This document shows, piece by piece, positions 46,651 through 55,849 of a DNA stretch of 64,000 nucleotides; within the stretch, counting starts at the first letter, position 1, and every line of letters starts with the position of its first letter. The stretch covers positions 496,001 through 560,000 of the forward strand of contig NZ_CP083590.1 of assembly GCF_020099395.1 (NCBI RefSeq), given 5' to 3'. This DNA comes from Streptomyces mobaraensis. GTDB lineage: Bacteria > Actinomycetota > Actinomycetes > Streptomycetales > Streptomycetaceae. Made by a program: the position numbers and the translations under genes. The notes under the pieces were generated by a model. It was not told where the DNA came from. It ran no database searches and saw nothing but the letters and a program-made list of their open reading frames with translations.

Positions 46651-47628
46651 TCACCGGGAGGCGTTGTTGTAGGTGAGGCGTTTGACTTCTCGCAGGATGG
46701 GGGTGGTCTCGATGGACTGCACGCCCGGTAGCGCGCCGATGCGGTGGTCGAGGTAGCGGTACAACTCGTCCGTGTCATGGAACATGCCGGTGGCGACCAG
46801 GTTGGACGGGCCGGTGGTGGCGGCCGCGAAGGGGATCTCGGGGTGGGCGGCGAGAGCGGCGCCCACGGTACCGAGTCGCCCGGGGGCCACGCGCAGCCAG
46901 AAGCGCACCAAGAGGTGGTAGCCGAGCAGTTCCGGGACGAAGTCGACGGCGAGCCGCAGTGCGGCGGTGGCGCGCAGGCGGTCGAGGCGCCGGGCGACGG
47001 CGGCGGGTGAACGGCCCGTGCCCTGGGCGAGTCGGGAGACGGTGGCGCGGCCGTCCTTGGCGAGTTCGCCGATGAGCTGTTCGTCCAGGGCGTCCGGTGT
47101 GCGGGCGTCGGGGGCCGGCTGGGGTGGCTCCTCTTGCCGGTCGTCGGTGGCGCGGGTGGTGGGGGTCGGGTCCGGGATGTGCCAGGCGTCGGCGGCGCCG
47201 GAGAAGGCGTGCAGCAGGTGGTAGGCGTGGACGGGGCCGACGCGCGGGGTCTGGGGAAGTTTGTCCAGGAGGAGGGCGTCGCGCTCGCGGGTGGTGCGCG
47301 TTTCGACCGCGCAGTGCAGCTCGGTCCCGGCGGAGGCGATGCCGACCCAGGCGGTGTCGGGGCGCCGGGCCAGCGCGTCGGCGATCTTGGCGGAGGCGTC
47401 GGGGGTGCAGTGCACACGCAGCAGCCACCGGGTCGCTCCTGCTGAAGGGCGTCGCCCGGGGACGCCGACCACGCGCAGGCCCAGGGTGTGCAGACGCCGG
47501 TAGCGGCGGGCGACGGTGTGCTCGGAGACGCCGAGGACCTCGGCGAGGCGGCTGAACGGTGCGCGACCGTCCCGCTGGAGCTCGTGAACGAGACGGTGGT
47601 CGATCTCGTCCAGGGTGAGGGAATCCAT
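46651..47628 (-). CDS. Two-module Lrp/AsnC-type regulator
   Basis: 325 residues, twice the length of a normal Lrp protein, because two winged-helix plus ligand-domain units are fused. Unit 1: LDEIDHRLVHELQRDGRAPFSRLAEVLGVSEHTVARRYRRL; unit 2: LDEQLIGELAKDGRATVSRLAQGTGRSPAAVARRLDRL, joined by a Pro/Thr/Arg-rich linker. The second ligand domain ends LVATGMFHDTDELYRYLDHRIGALPGVQSIETTPILREVK. Such double Lrp proteins are frequent in streptomycetes and may bind DNA as pseudo-dimers. It is divergent from a decayed MFS transporter, with a 29-bp inverted repeat between. Confidence 0.88.
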   Translation of the reverse strand: MDSLTLDEIDHRLVHELQRDGRAPFSRLAEVLGVSEHTVARRYRRLHTLGLRVVGVPGRRPSAGATRWLLRVHCTPDASAKIADALARRPDTAWVGIASAGTELHCAVETRTTRERDALLLDKLPQTPRVGPVHAYHLLHAFSGAADAWHIPDPTPTTRATDDRQEEPPQPAPDARTPDALDEQLIGELAKDGRATVSRLAQGTGRSPAAVARRLDRLRATAALRLAVDFVPELLGYHLLVRFWLRVAPGRLGTVGAALAAHPEIPFAAATTGPSNLVATGMFHDTDELYRYLDHRIGALPGVQSIETTPILREVKRLTYNNASR

Positions 47629-47687
47629 CGTCTGCTCCGGGCTGTGTGACGGATCTGTGCCATCCGCAGCGTACGGCTTCGGGATCG

Positions 47688-47716
47688 GTGCCTCCCACGG
47701 TGACAGTGGGCGGCAC
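47688..47716. promoter_or_regulatory. 29-bp inverted repeat between the Lrp regulator and MFS remnant
   Basis: GTGCCTCCCAC (47688-47698) and GTGGGCGGCAC (47706-47716) pair with one mismatch around a 7-base spacer. Position, 60 bases ahead of the Lrp start, suggests an operator for the regulator and its former divergent target. Confidence 0.5.
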
Positions 47717-47721
47717 GGCGC

Positions 47722-48225
47722 CGGGCCACCGGCTGCCTGCCCGCCCGTGCCCTGATGGGCCCCGGCTTCCTGGTGGCCGCCGCCGGGCTGGCCCTCCTCA
47801 CCAGGATCACCCCCGACAGCTCCTACTGGACCGTCGTCCTGCCCGGCATGCTCGTCACCGGCCTGGGCCTGGGCACCGCCCTGATGCCCGCCTTCAGCCT
47901 GGCCACCCTGGGCGCCCGGCCGGAGGACGCCGGCATCGCGTCGGCCATGGTCAACACCTCCCAGCAGGTCGGCGGCGCGATCGGCACCGCCCTGCTCAAC
48001 ACCATCGCCGCCACCACGACCGCCGCCCACACCCGTCACCACCCCGGCCGGGCCACCGAGGCCCTCGTCCACGGCTACAGCACCGCCCTGTGGTGGGCCG
48101 CCGGCATCATCACCCTCGCCGCGATCACCGCCACCCTCCTCGTGGACCACGACCCCCGCCCCCGGCCGCACCCGCACACCCCACAGCCCAACGAGCCCGA
48201 CCGCGCCCATGGCGCACGCCGCTGA
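47722..48225 (+). pseudogene. C-terminal remnant of a DHA2-type MFS drug transporter
   Basis: The frame encodes only the last third of an EmrB/QacA-like exporter: PARALMGPGFLVAAAGLALLT, VVLPGMLVTGLGLGTALMPAFSLATLG, the conserved GIASAMVNTSQQVGGAIGTALLNTIA and a final helix WWAAGIITLAAITATLLV. A stop codon at 47701-47703 lies upstream in frame and no earlier transporter sequence precedes it, so ten or so helices are missing. ATG 47755 could start a fragment of about 156 residues, unlikely to transport. The loss probably followed a deletion that brought the Lrp gene close. Confidence 0.85.
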
Positions 48226-48276
48226 CCCGGCCCTCGACCAGACGCGTCCGCCGGCGGGCGGCGGTAGGTTGTGCGG

Positions 48277-48819
48277 ATGCCACAGACACCGACCGTCCTG
48301 CTCTTGTCCGGGAGCCTGCGGGGCGATTCCTCGAACGAGGCCGTGCTGCGTACCGCCCACGCCTTCGCGCCCGAGGGCGTACGCACCGTCCGTTACAACG
48401 GGCTGGCGGCGTTGCCGCACTTCAACCCCGATGACGACACCGACCCGCTGCCGGCTCCGGTGGCGGAGCTGCGGGCGGCGATCGACGCCGCTTCGGCGGT
48501 GCTGGTCTGCACGCCGGAGTACGCGGGGACGCTGCCGGGTTCGTTCAAGAACCTCCTCGACTGGACGGTGGGCGGGACCGAGATCTGCGACAAGCCCACG
48601 GCCTGGGTGAACGCGGCGGCGCCCGGGCGGGGGCAGGGCGCGGAGGCCACCTTGCGGACGGTGCTGGAGTACACCGGGGCGCACATCGTGGAGGCGGCGT
48701 GTGTGCGCGTGCCGGTGGGGCGGGAGATGGTCGGGGCGGACGGCCTCATCGGCGATCCGGGGGTTCACGACCGGCTGCGCGAGGTGCTGGGAACGCTGAC
48801 CGCCGCTGTCGGCGTCTGA
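48277..48819 (+). CDS. NADPH-dependent FMN reductase
   Basis: 180 residues of the flavodoxin-like NADPH:FMN reductase family. LLLSGSLRGDSSNEAVLRTA is the phosphate loop, and TPEYAGTLPGSFKNLLDWTVGG is the signature that contacts the flavin ring. It reduces FMN, quinones or azo compounds in the cytoplasm. ATG 48277 is preferred; a GTG six bases upstream is in frame. It follows the MFS remnant by 51 bases on the same strand, but a functional link is doubtful. Confidence 0.88.
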   Translation: MPQTPTVLLLSGSLRGDSSNEAVLRTAHAFAPEGVRTVRYNGLAALPHFNPDDDTDPLPAPVAELRAAIDAASAVLVCTPEYAGTLPGSFKNLLDWTVGGTEICDKPTAWVNAAAPGRGQGAEATLRTVLEYTGAHIVEAACVRVPVGREMVGADGLIGDPGVHDRLREVLGTLTAAVGV

Positions 48820-48907
48820 CGTCCCCGCGTGGCCCCGGCGGGTGGAAAACCCTTGGTCGTCGGCGTGTTCGTACGCCTAGGGTCACCGGCGTGACGAGGA
48901 GTGACAG

Positions 48908-49744
48908 ATGAGCGCACGGCTGCGCGCGATCGCGCGGGAGACGGAACGGATCGTCGCCGAGGGCCGGTACACGGCGCCCGGCGGGCGGGTGGTGGACATC
49001 GCCGACGCGGTCGCGGCGGCCCGCGCGGGGACGCGGCTGTACGGGCCGGGCCCGGTGGCCGTCCCCGGAGAAGGCACCACCGGAGCGGCCACGGTGTTCG
49101 AGGTGACCGGGGAGGACAGCCTGGCGGCGGCCCGCCGGCTGGCGGCCGACCGGGCCGCCGGCGAGGTCGCGGTGCTGAACTTCGCCTCCGCCCGCAACCC
49201 GGGCGGCGGTTACCTCAACGGCGCGCAGGCGCAGGAGGAAGCGGTGTGCCGCGGCTCGGCGCTGTACGCCTGCCTGCGCGAGGTGCCCGGGTTCTATGCG
49301 GAACACCGGGCCGACCCCAGCCCGTTCTACAGCGACCGGGTCGCCCACTCCCCCGGTGTGCCGGTCTTCCGCGACGACCGGTCCGCCCTGCTCGAATCCC
49401 CGTTCCGCGCGGGCTTCCTGACCTCGGCGGCCCCCAACGCGGGTGTGATCGAGCGGCGGACGCCGGAGCGGGCCGGCCGGATCCCCGCCGCGCTGGTCGC
49501 GCGCGCCGGGCGGGTACTGGAGGTGGCGGCGGCGCACGGGTACGGGCAACTGGTGCTCGGCGCCTGGGGATGCGGCGTCTTCCGTAACGAACCGGCGCAC
49601 GTGGCCGCCGCGTTCGCCGCTCACCTCACCGGTAGGGGCCGGTTCGCCGGGCACTTCGGGCGTGTGGTCTTCGCGGTGCTGGACCGGAGGAGCGACTCGC
49701 CGACACGAGCCGCGTTCTCCGCCGTGTTCGGAGGGCGCGGCTAG
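48908..49744 (+). CDS. PARG-like macrodomain protein (TIGR02452/DUF2263)
   Basis: 278 residues. The poly(ADP-ribose) glycohydrolase signature is present: NPGGGYLNGAQAQEEAVCRGSALYACL, where GGG and the paired Glu residues bind and cleave ADP-ribose chains. The C-terminal half contains VLGAWGCGVFRNEPAHVAAAF, the diphosphate-binding loop of macrodomains. Bacterial PARGs of this DUF2263 type hydrolyse poly-ADP-ribose, although ADP-ribosylated targets in streptomycetes are poorly known. ATG 48908 follows GAGGAGTGACAG. It is 10 bases upstream of the beta-lactamase gene and may be co-transcribed. Confidence 0.9.
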   Translation: MSARLRAIARETERIVAEGRYTAPGGRVVDIADAVAAARAGTRLYGPGPVAVPGEGTTGAATVFEVTGEDSLAAARRLAADRAAGEVAVLNFASARNPGGGYLNGAQAQEEAVCRGSALYACLREVPGFYAEHRADPSPFYSDRVAHSPGVPVFRDDRSALLESPFRAGFLTSAAPNAGVIERRTPERAGRIPAALVARAGRVLEVAAAHGYGQLVLGAWGCGVFRNEPAHVAAAFAAHLTGRGRFAGHFGRVVFAVLDRRSDSPTRAAFSAVFGGRG

Positions 49745-49754
49745 TGTGCCGATC

Positions 49755-50681
49755 ATGGAAACAGGGATATCCCGCAGAGGACTGCTGACCGCGACAGCCG
49801 CCGTACCGCTGGCGGCCGCCCTGGCCGCCCCGGTCGCGCACGCCGCCGGGAACGGGGTGGCGGAACGGCTGCGCGCCATGGAGGAGGCGTACCACGGCCG
49901 GATCGGACTGGCGGCGTTCGACACCGGCTCCGGGCGGTCGGTGACGTACCGGGCGCACGAACGCTTCGCGATCTGCTCGACGTTCAAGTTCCTGGCCGCC
50001 GCCGCGATCCTGGACAAGGCGCGCCGGGACGCCCCCGGGCTCCTGGACCGTCCCGTGTACTACAGCGAGGTCATCGACGGCTCCGACGTCACCAAGGCCA
50101 ACCTCCCCCGGGGCTTCATGACCGTACGCGAGCTGTGCGACGCGACCATCGCCGTGAGCGACAACACGGCGGGCAACCTGCTGCTGGAGCAGTTGGGCGG
50201 CCCGCGGGCGATCGGCGCGTTCGCCCGGACGCTCGGTGACCGCCACACCCGGCTGGACCGCACCGAGCCCACGCTCAACACCAACCTCCCCGGTGACCTC
50301 CGGGACACCACGACGCCCGCGGCCATGGCCCGTGACGTGTACGCCCTCACCGTGGGCACGGCCCTCGCGGCGCCCGACCAGGAGCAGCTGAACCGCTGGC
50401 TGGAGGGGTGCCGGACCGGGGACGAACGCATCCGCAAGGCCATGCCGGCCGGCTGGCGGGTCGGGGACAAGACGGGAACGGGTCAGCGCGGCGCCGCCAA
50501 CGACATCGCGGTCGTCCGGCCGCCCGGCCGGGCCCCGCTGGTCGTCGCGGTCTACACGACGCGCGTCGGCAGCACGGAGACCGGTGACAGCGCGGTCATC
50601 GCGCGGACCGCGGCGGTGGCCCGCTGCGCCCTGGTCCCGTCGTCCTGCGCGGGCGCGGGCTGCGCCTGCCGGACCGTGTAG
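49755..50681 (+). CDS. bla: Class A beta-lactamase, Tat-exported
   Basis: 308 residues. A twin-arginine signal (ISRRGLLTATAAVPLAAAL) ends near VAHA. All class A motifs are present: S75-T-F-K78, S135-D-N137, E171 in TEPTLN and K239-T-G241. It hydrolyses penicillins and related beta-lactams outside the membrane. The last 20 residues hold four Cys (CALVPSSCAGAGCAC), unusual for this family. The start ATG 49755 lies 10 bases after the PARG-like stop. Beta-lactamases are common in streptomycetes without any linked beta-lactam cluster. Confidence 0.95.
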   Translation: METGISRRGLLTATAAVPLAAALAAPVAHAAGNGVAERLRAMEEAYHGRIGLAAFDTGSGRSVTYRAHERFAICSTFKFLAAAAILDKARRDAPGLLDRPVYYSEVIDGSDVTKANLPRGFMTVRELCDATIAVSDNTAGNLLLEQLGGPRAIGAFARTLGDRHTRLDRTEPTLNTNLPGDLRDTTTPAAMARDVYALTVGTALAAPDQEQLNRWLEGCRTGDERIRKAMPAGWRVGDKTGTGQRGAANDIAVVRPPGRAPLVVAVYTTRVGSTETGDSAVIARTAAVARCALVPSSCAGAGCACRTV

Positions 50682-50696
50682 CGCGGGGACGGGCCC

Positions 50697-51569
50697 TCAC
50701 GCCTCCGGCTCGCCCCACTCCCCGACGCTCAACTCGTCGCCGACGGACAGGGTTCCGGGCCGGAGGACGGAGAACTTGGCGCCGAACACGACCCCGCCCG
50801 CCGCCGCCCGCCGGTAGGCAGCGAGGGTGCGGAGGGGTTCCGGGCCGGCCTTCGTCCCGTTCTCCTGGGCGACCATGGTGACCGCGCAGCGCACGGCGAG
50901 CTTGGCGTAGGCCAGTTCGGCGTCGCCGATGGCGAAGCGGCGCAGCCGGTCCTCGGTGTGCGGCTCGTCCCAGCCGTCGACGACGATGTTGGGGCGGAAG
51001 CGGTTCACGGGGAGCGGCTCCGCGCCGCGCTCGGCCAGCTTCGCGTCGAGCAGGGCGAGGCTGGAGCGGGAGAGCAGGTGGACGGCGGAGCTGTCGGCCC
51101 AGCCGGAGGTGCCCGGGGTGAGCCCGTCGGTGACGCGGTCGTGTTCCGGCGGCACCCTGACCAGCCGGCTGGGCGCGCCGAGCACCTCGCTCAGCCAGGC
51201 GGCGGCGTCCGGCCCCTGGTCGACGGCCCGGTAGGGCAGGCCGAACATCTCGACGCCGCGCCTGGGCCCGGTGGTGTCCACCTCGACGACGACCTCGCCG
51301 GCGTCGGGCGCCCGCAGGGTGAGCAGCGCGCCGTCGGCGCCGACCTCGGGGCGGATCGTCGCGAGGAGCGGGTCCTTGCGCTGGCTGCGGAACACCCCCT
51401 CGTCGTCGACGACCATGAACGTCCGGTCGTGCGCGAGCCCCGCGGGCGTCAGGACCGCCTGCCCGAGGGCGGTCCCGGCGCAGCCCTTGACCGGGTAGGA
51501 CGCCAGGGCGACGACGGTGGCTGGTGCTCTCACGGGGGTTGTCAGGGGAACTGTCGTGGGGGCTGTCAT
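50697..51569 (-). CDS. MOSC-domain protein (YcbX-like)
   Basis: 290 residues. The N-terminal beta-barrel domain starts VVALASYPVKGCAGTALGQAVLTPAGLAHDRTFMVVDDEG, and the C-terminal MOSC domain carries the conserved Cys in AKLAVRCAVTMV with VNRFRPNIVVDG ahead. This resembles the mARC/YcbX molybdenum-cofactor proteins that reduce N-hydroxylated compounds with electrons from a partner; the partner is not encoded nearby. It converges on the beta-lactamase gene with 15 bases between. Confidence 0.9.
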   Translation of the reverse strand: MTAPTTVPLTTPVRAPATVVALASYPVKGCAGTALGQAVLTPAGLAHDRTFMVVDDEGVFRSQRKDPLLATIRPEVGADGALLTLRAPDAGEVVVEVDTTGPRRGVEMFGLPYRAVDQGPDAAAWLSEVLGAPSRLVRVPPEHDRVTDGLTPGTSGWADSSAVHLLSRSSLALLDAKLAERGAEPLPVNRFRPNIVVDGWDEPHTEDRLRRFAIGDAELAYAKLAVRCAVTMVAQENGTKAGPEPLRTLAAYRRAAAGGVVFGAKFSVLRPGTLSVGDELSVGEWGEPEA

Positions 51570-51621
51570 GAGTGCCTGTTCCTGTCCGCTTCCCGCCCGC
51601 TTCCCGCGGGCTCGGAAAAGA

Positions 51622-51656
51622 CCGCACCCCGGGCCGTGATCCGGCCCGGGGTGCGG
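51622..51656 (-). terminator. Terminator hairpin after the secreted peptidase
   Basis: A perfect 15-bp stem, CCGCACCCCGGGCCG at 51622-51636 and CGGCCCGGGGTGCGG at 51642-51656, lies 23 bases past the peptidase stop. Confidence 0.85.
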
Positions 51657-51678
51657 AGGTGGTGAGTCCGTCGGCCTG

Positions 51679-53271
51679 TTACTTGGCGGCGGCGGCCTTC
51701 GGCGCCGGGACGGCGTGCGGGGTGCACGTGACGTCCTTGGCGTCGACCTTGCCGGTGAGCAGGTAGGTGTCGACCCGGTTGTTGATGCAGGGGTTGACCA
51801 GGCCGGTGACGCCGTGCGAGCCGGCGCCCTTCTCCGTGATCAGGCGGGAGCCCTGGAAGCGCTTGTGCAGCTCGACCGCGCCGACGTAGGGGGTGGCGGC
51901 GTCGCGGGTGGACTGCACGATGAGGGTCTGCGGCAGGCCCTTGTAGGTCTTGACCTCAAGGGGCGTGCCCTGCGGGCCCTTCCAGGTGGCGCAGGGGAGG
52001 TTCATCCAGGCGTTGGCCCAGGTCATGAAGGGGGCCTGGCGGTGGATGCGGGTGTTGTCGCGGTCCCACTTCTTCCAGCTGGTGGGCCACTTGGCGTCGG
52101 CGCACTCGACGGCCGTGTAGACGGCGTTGCCGTTCTCGGCGGAGACGGCACCGGCCAGGTCGGGGCCGGCGGCCTCGACGAGGGCCTTCTTGTCACCGGC
52201 GCGGTACTTGGCCCAGGTGTCGGCGACCGGGATCCAGGAGGAGTCGTAGTACGCGGCGCTCTGGAAGAAGTTGATGAGCTCGGCCGGGCCGACGACCCCG
52301 CCGATCGGCTTCTTCTTCGCCTCGGCGCGCAGCTTCAGCCACTGGGCGTGCACCTTGGCCTGGCTGTTGCCGATGTGGAAGACGGAGTCGTACTTGGCGA
52401 CCCACTGCTCCCAGTCCTTGAAGCGGCCCTCGAAGGCGATGTCCTGCTCGAGGTTGGCGTCGTACCAGATGTTGCTGGTGTCCGGGTTGACGACGCTGTC
52501 CACGATCATGCGGCGGACGTGGCCCGGGAACAGCGTGCCGTAGACGGCGCCCAGGTAGGTGCCGTAGGAGACGCCCAGGTAGTTGAGCTTCTTCTCGCCC
52601 AGGGCGGCGCGCACGACGTCGAGGTCGCGGGCGGTGTTCATGGTCGTCATGTACGGCAGCATCTTGCCGCTGCGCTTGGCGCAGCCGTCCGCGTACTGCT
52701 TGGCGAGCTTGCGCTGCGCCAGCTTGTCCGCCTCGTTGCCCGGCACCGGGTCGGCCTTGGGGGCGGCGACGAACTGCTTGGGGTCGACGCAGGAGATCGG
52801 GGCGGACTTGCCCACACCGCGCGGGTCGAAGCCGACGAAGTCGTAGGCCTTGGCGACCTTGGTGTAGATGGGGTTCTTCGTCGTGACCTTGCGCGGGAAC
52901 TTCAGGCCGGAACCGCCCGGGCCGCCCGGGTTGTAGACCAGCGAGCCCTGGCGCTCCTTGGCGGTGCCGGTGGAGTGGACGCGGTCCACGGCGATCTTGA
53001 TCGTCGGGCCGTTCGGCTTGGCGTAGTCGACCGGGACGGTCACCCAACCGCACTGGATGGGCTTCTCCAGGCCCCAGGTGGCGGGACAGTCCTGCCACTT
53101 GATGCCCGTCTTCGCCGCCTTCGCGGCGGCGGCCTGCACGCCCTTGGCCTCGGCGGCGCCGCCGGGCACGCGCTCGGTGGCACTGGCCGACGGAGCGGCC
53201 AGGAAGCCCGCGACGAGGGCGCCGGTCATCACGGTGCCGGTGGCCGCGCCGAGTATCGCTTTAGGTCTCAC
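51679..53271 (-). CDS. Secreted alpha/beta-hydrolase peptidase (tripeptidyl aminopeptidase/SlpD-E type)
   Basis: 530 residues. The signal peptide (RPKAILGAATGTVMTGALVAGFLAAPSASA) is followed by IKWQDCPATW, QCGWVTVPVDYAKP and VYNPGGPGGSG, the oxyanion region of actinomycete prolyl/tripeptidyl aminopeptidases (peptidase S33). The nucleophile is in GVSYGTYLGAVYG, the acid in QSTRDAATPY and the His in GAGSHGVTG. It releases short peptides from the N-termini of proteins outside the cell. GTG 53271 has AGGGGG seven bases upstream and begins directly at the signal peptide. Confidence 0.93.
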   Translation of the reverse strand: MRPKAILGAATGTVMTGALVAGFLAAPSASATERVPGGAAEAKGVQAAAAKAAKTGIKWQDCPATWGLEKPIQCGWVTVPVDYAKPNGPTIKIAVDRVHSTGTAKERQGSLVYNPGGPGGSGLKFPRKVTTKNPIYTKVAKAYDFVGFDPRGVGKSAPISCVDPKQFVAAPKADPVPGNEADKLAQRKLAKQYADGCAKRSGKMLPYMTTMNTARDLDVVRAALGEKKLNYLGVSYGTYLGAVYGTLFPGHVRRMIVDSVVNPDTSNIWYDANLEQDIAFEGRFKDWEQWVAKYDSVFHIGNSQAKVHAQWLKLRAEAKKKPIGGVVGPAELINFFQSAAYYDSSWIPVADTWAKYRAGDKKALVEAAGPDLAGAVSAENGNAVYTAVECADAKWPTSWKKWDRDNTRIHRQAPFMTWANAWMNLPCATWKGPQGTPLEVKTYKGLPQTLIVQSTRDAATPYVGAVELHKRFQGSRLITEKGAGSHGVTGLVNPCINNRVDTYLLTGKVDAKDVTCTPHAVPAPKAAAAK

Positions 53272-53410
53272 GTGGGAATCCCCCTGCTGGGAACGCCGTC
53301 CTCGGATCGGGACGGCGATGATCACAGAGCTGCACCAGGGATGATTCCGTCTCCCGTACCAAGATGGACAGGTTGTTCGGGTGAATCTTTACTAATCCGT
53401 AAGGATGACG

Positions 53411-54240
53411 TCATGCCGGATGCCTCCTGAGGCGTCCCGCGTCACCCTCGTCCGTCAGTGCCCTTTCCGCCGTGCGCAGGAGCGCGCGCAACCGGAGGGC
53501 GTCCGACGCCACGGCGCTCACCACGACGGCAGGGCCGGCGAGCGGCATGGCGGCGGCCACGGCCCCTTCGCCCGGCGGCAGGGCCGGTGCCGGCGGGGTG
53601 TCGCCGAAGTCCGGATCGACGACGAGGAGCTGCCCCACGGCCCGGTGGCCGCCGAGCACCGCGCCGCCTTCCCAGCCGGGCGCGCCCGGCCCGTAGGCCA
53701 GCTCCTGGTCGAGGAGCGGGCGGCCGGCGCGGCGGACGGTCAGCCGGGCGGTGAGCCGCCCGGGCCGCTCCCCCGTCCGGCCGAGGACCTGCTCCTCCCG
53801 GAGCACCAGCCGGGCCGTGGGGGCGAGTTCGACGCGGGTGGTCGTCCGCAGGTCGCTGCCCGCGGCGGAGATCAGCGGCTCGGGCAGCCAGTGCAGCGTC
53901 GCACCGTCCCCGACCGTGATCCGGATGTCGTACGCGGCCGGGGCGCCCGTCCGGCCGGGCAGGGCGAGGGTGGCGGCCGTGGTGGTGAAGCGGAGCGCTG
54001 CGCCCGGCTCGACGGTCGCGGTCAGCGTCAGCCGGTCGCCGCCGAGCGGCGCGCTCATCGCGCCGACCAGCGCGACGTGCGCCACCGGCCCGCGGTGTCC
54101 GGTCCTGCGGAGCGCGAACGGCGCCTCGCCGGCCAGGACGGGGAGCGCCGTGCTGCCGCGGCCGTCCGGGGCCGCGACGAGGCGGGCGGCGGCCCGGACG
54201 GCGGCCGCCGGCGGCCGCGGCCCGGCGATCGGGGCGGTGG

Positions 54241-54244
<4 letters not shown>
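53411..54244 (-). CDS. ureD: Urease accessory protein UreD
   Basis: 277 residues. The UreD/UreH pattern is visible ([96 protein letters not shown]). It forms with UreF and UreG the complex that delivers nickel to the urease active site. Start and stop of ureD and ureG overlap in ATGA (54241-54244), implying translational coupling. It is the last gene of the urease operon. Confidence 0.93.
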
Positions 54245-54936
<692 letters not shown>

Positions 54937-54959
54937 TGTCGGGTCTCCCTTGGGTGGGT

Positions 54960-55156
54960 AGTTGCGGGCTTTTGGGGTACCCCGGTCCCGCCCTTTCTCC
55001 GTTTCCTGCAGGGGCTGCGCCCCTGCACCCCCTCTCAGCCCGTCCGGCGTTTGAGGACGAGCGGCGAAGCCGCGACAAGGGGGGTCTGGGGGCTCGCCCC
55101 CAGGAATCGGCGAAGTGGGGGTGCCCCCTCTGGGGGAGGGACCGGGGCACACCCCC
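54960..55156. repeat. Hairpin-rich Streptomyces-type intergenic repeat inside the urease operon
   Basis: Two strong palindromes, TGCAGGGGC-TGC-GCCCCTGCA (55007-55027) and CTGGGGGC-TC-GCCCCCAG (55086-55103), flank CAGCCCGTCCGGCGTTTGAG (starting 55037), a sequence I recognise as a widespread interspersed repeat of streptomycete intergenic DNA. A third GC hairpin overlaps 55116-55153. Such elements are mobile-like repeats of unknown function and could attenuate transcription between ureF and ureG. Confidence 0.75.
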
Positions 55157-55849
55157 CTACGAAGCGAACAGCCGCACCGGCCACCCCGCATGCACCTCCG
55201 CCATCACATCCAGCAGCGGCGCCGACGCAGCCGGCAGCACGTCCGCCCCCTCCGCGAGAACACGCACCCCCAGAGCCGCGGCCCGCCCCGCCACCGCGTC
55301 CAGCTCCGGCGCCAGCCGCGCCAGCACCCCCGTAGCGTCGAACGGATCGAGACCGAGGAGCCGTACGACAGCCGTGGCGGGCCCGCCGATCGCCTCGTAC
55401 CCGGCCGCGTACGCGGCGGCCCCCGCCCCCAGCCCCGCCGCGCGGGCGGTGAGGCCGAGGACGACGGGCTGGTGGGCGCCGCGCGGCCGGGCCGCGGCGA
55501 GGGTGTCGAGGGCGGGTGAGGGCCAGGCCGCCCGCGCGGCGCGCATCAACTGGCGGCCGAGGCGGCGGGCGGTGGCGCGCAGGGCCGGGGACGGTGTCCG
55601 CGCGTCGGCGGCCTCGTCGAGGAGGAGCGGGTCCGCGCCGGCGGCGGCCGCCGCGGCGAGCGCGGCGGCGGTCAGCCCGGCGGTGTGCAGCCGGCCGCGG
55701 CAGAACTCCTCCAGGTCGGCCGCGTCCCGGATGCGGCCCGCGGCGACGGCCGCCTCCGCGCCGCCGGAGTGCGCGTGGCCGCCGGCGGGGAACCGCCCGT
55801 CGGCGAGGACGAGCAGCGGGCCGAGAGCGGTGGTGTCGACGCCCGTCAT
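55157..55849 (-). CDS. ureF: Urease accessory protein UreF
   Basis: 230 residues, mostly helical. Hallmarks: [27 protein letters not shown] at the start and [38 protein letters not shown] near the end. UreF bridges UreD and UreG during nickel delivery. Its start overlaps the ureC stop as TGATG. Very alanine-rich, which is normal for the family in high-GC genomes. Confidence 0.93.
   Translation of the reverse strand: MTGVDTTALGPLLVLADGRFPAGGHAHSGGAEAAVAAGRIRDAADLEEFCRGRLHTAGLTAAALAAAAAAGADPLLLDEAADARTPSPALRATARRLGRQLMRAARAAWPSPALDTLAAARPRGAHQPVVLGLTARAAGLGAGAAAYAAGYEAIGGPATAVVRLLGLDPFDATGVLARLAPELDAVAGRAAALGVRVLAEGADVLPAASAPLLDVMAEVHAGWPVRLFAS

Noticed and set aside
53406..53413. TGACGTCA palindrome as a regulatory site
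   Set aside because: It overlaps the ureD stop and an 8-base palindrome is expected by chance; nothing divergent starts there.
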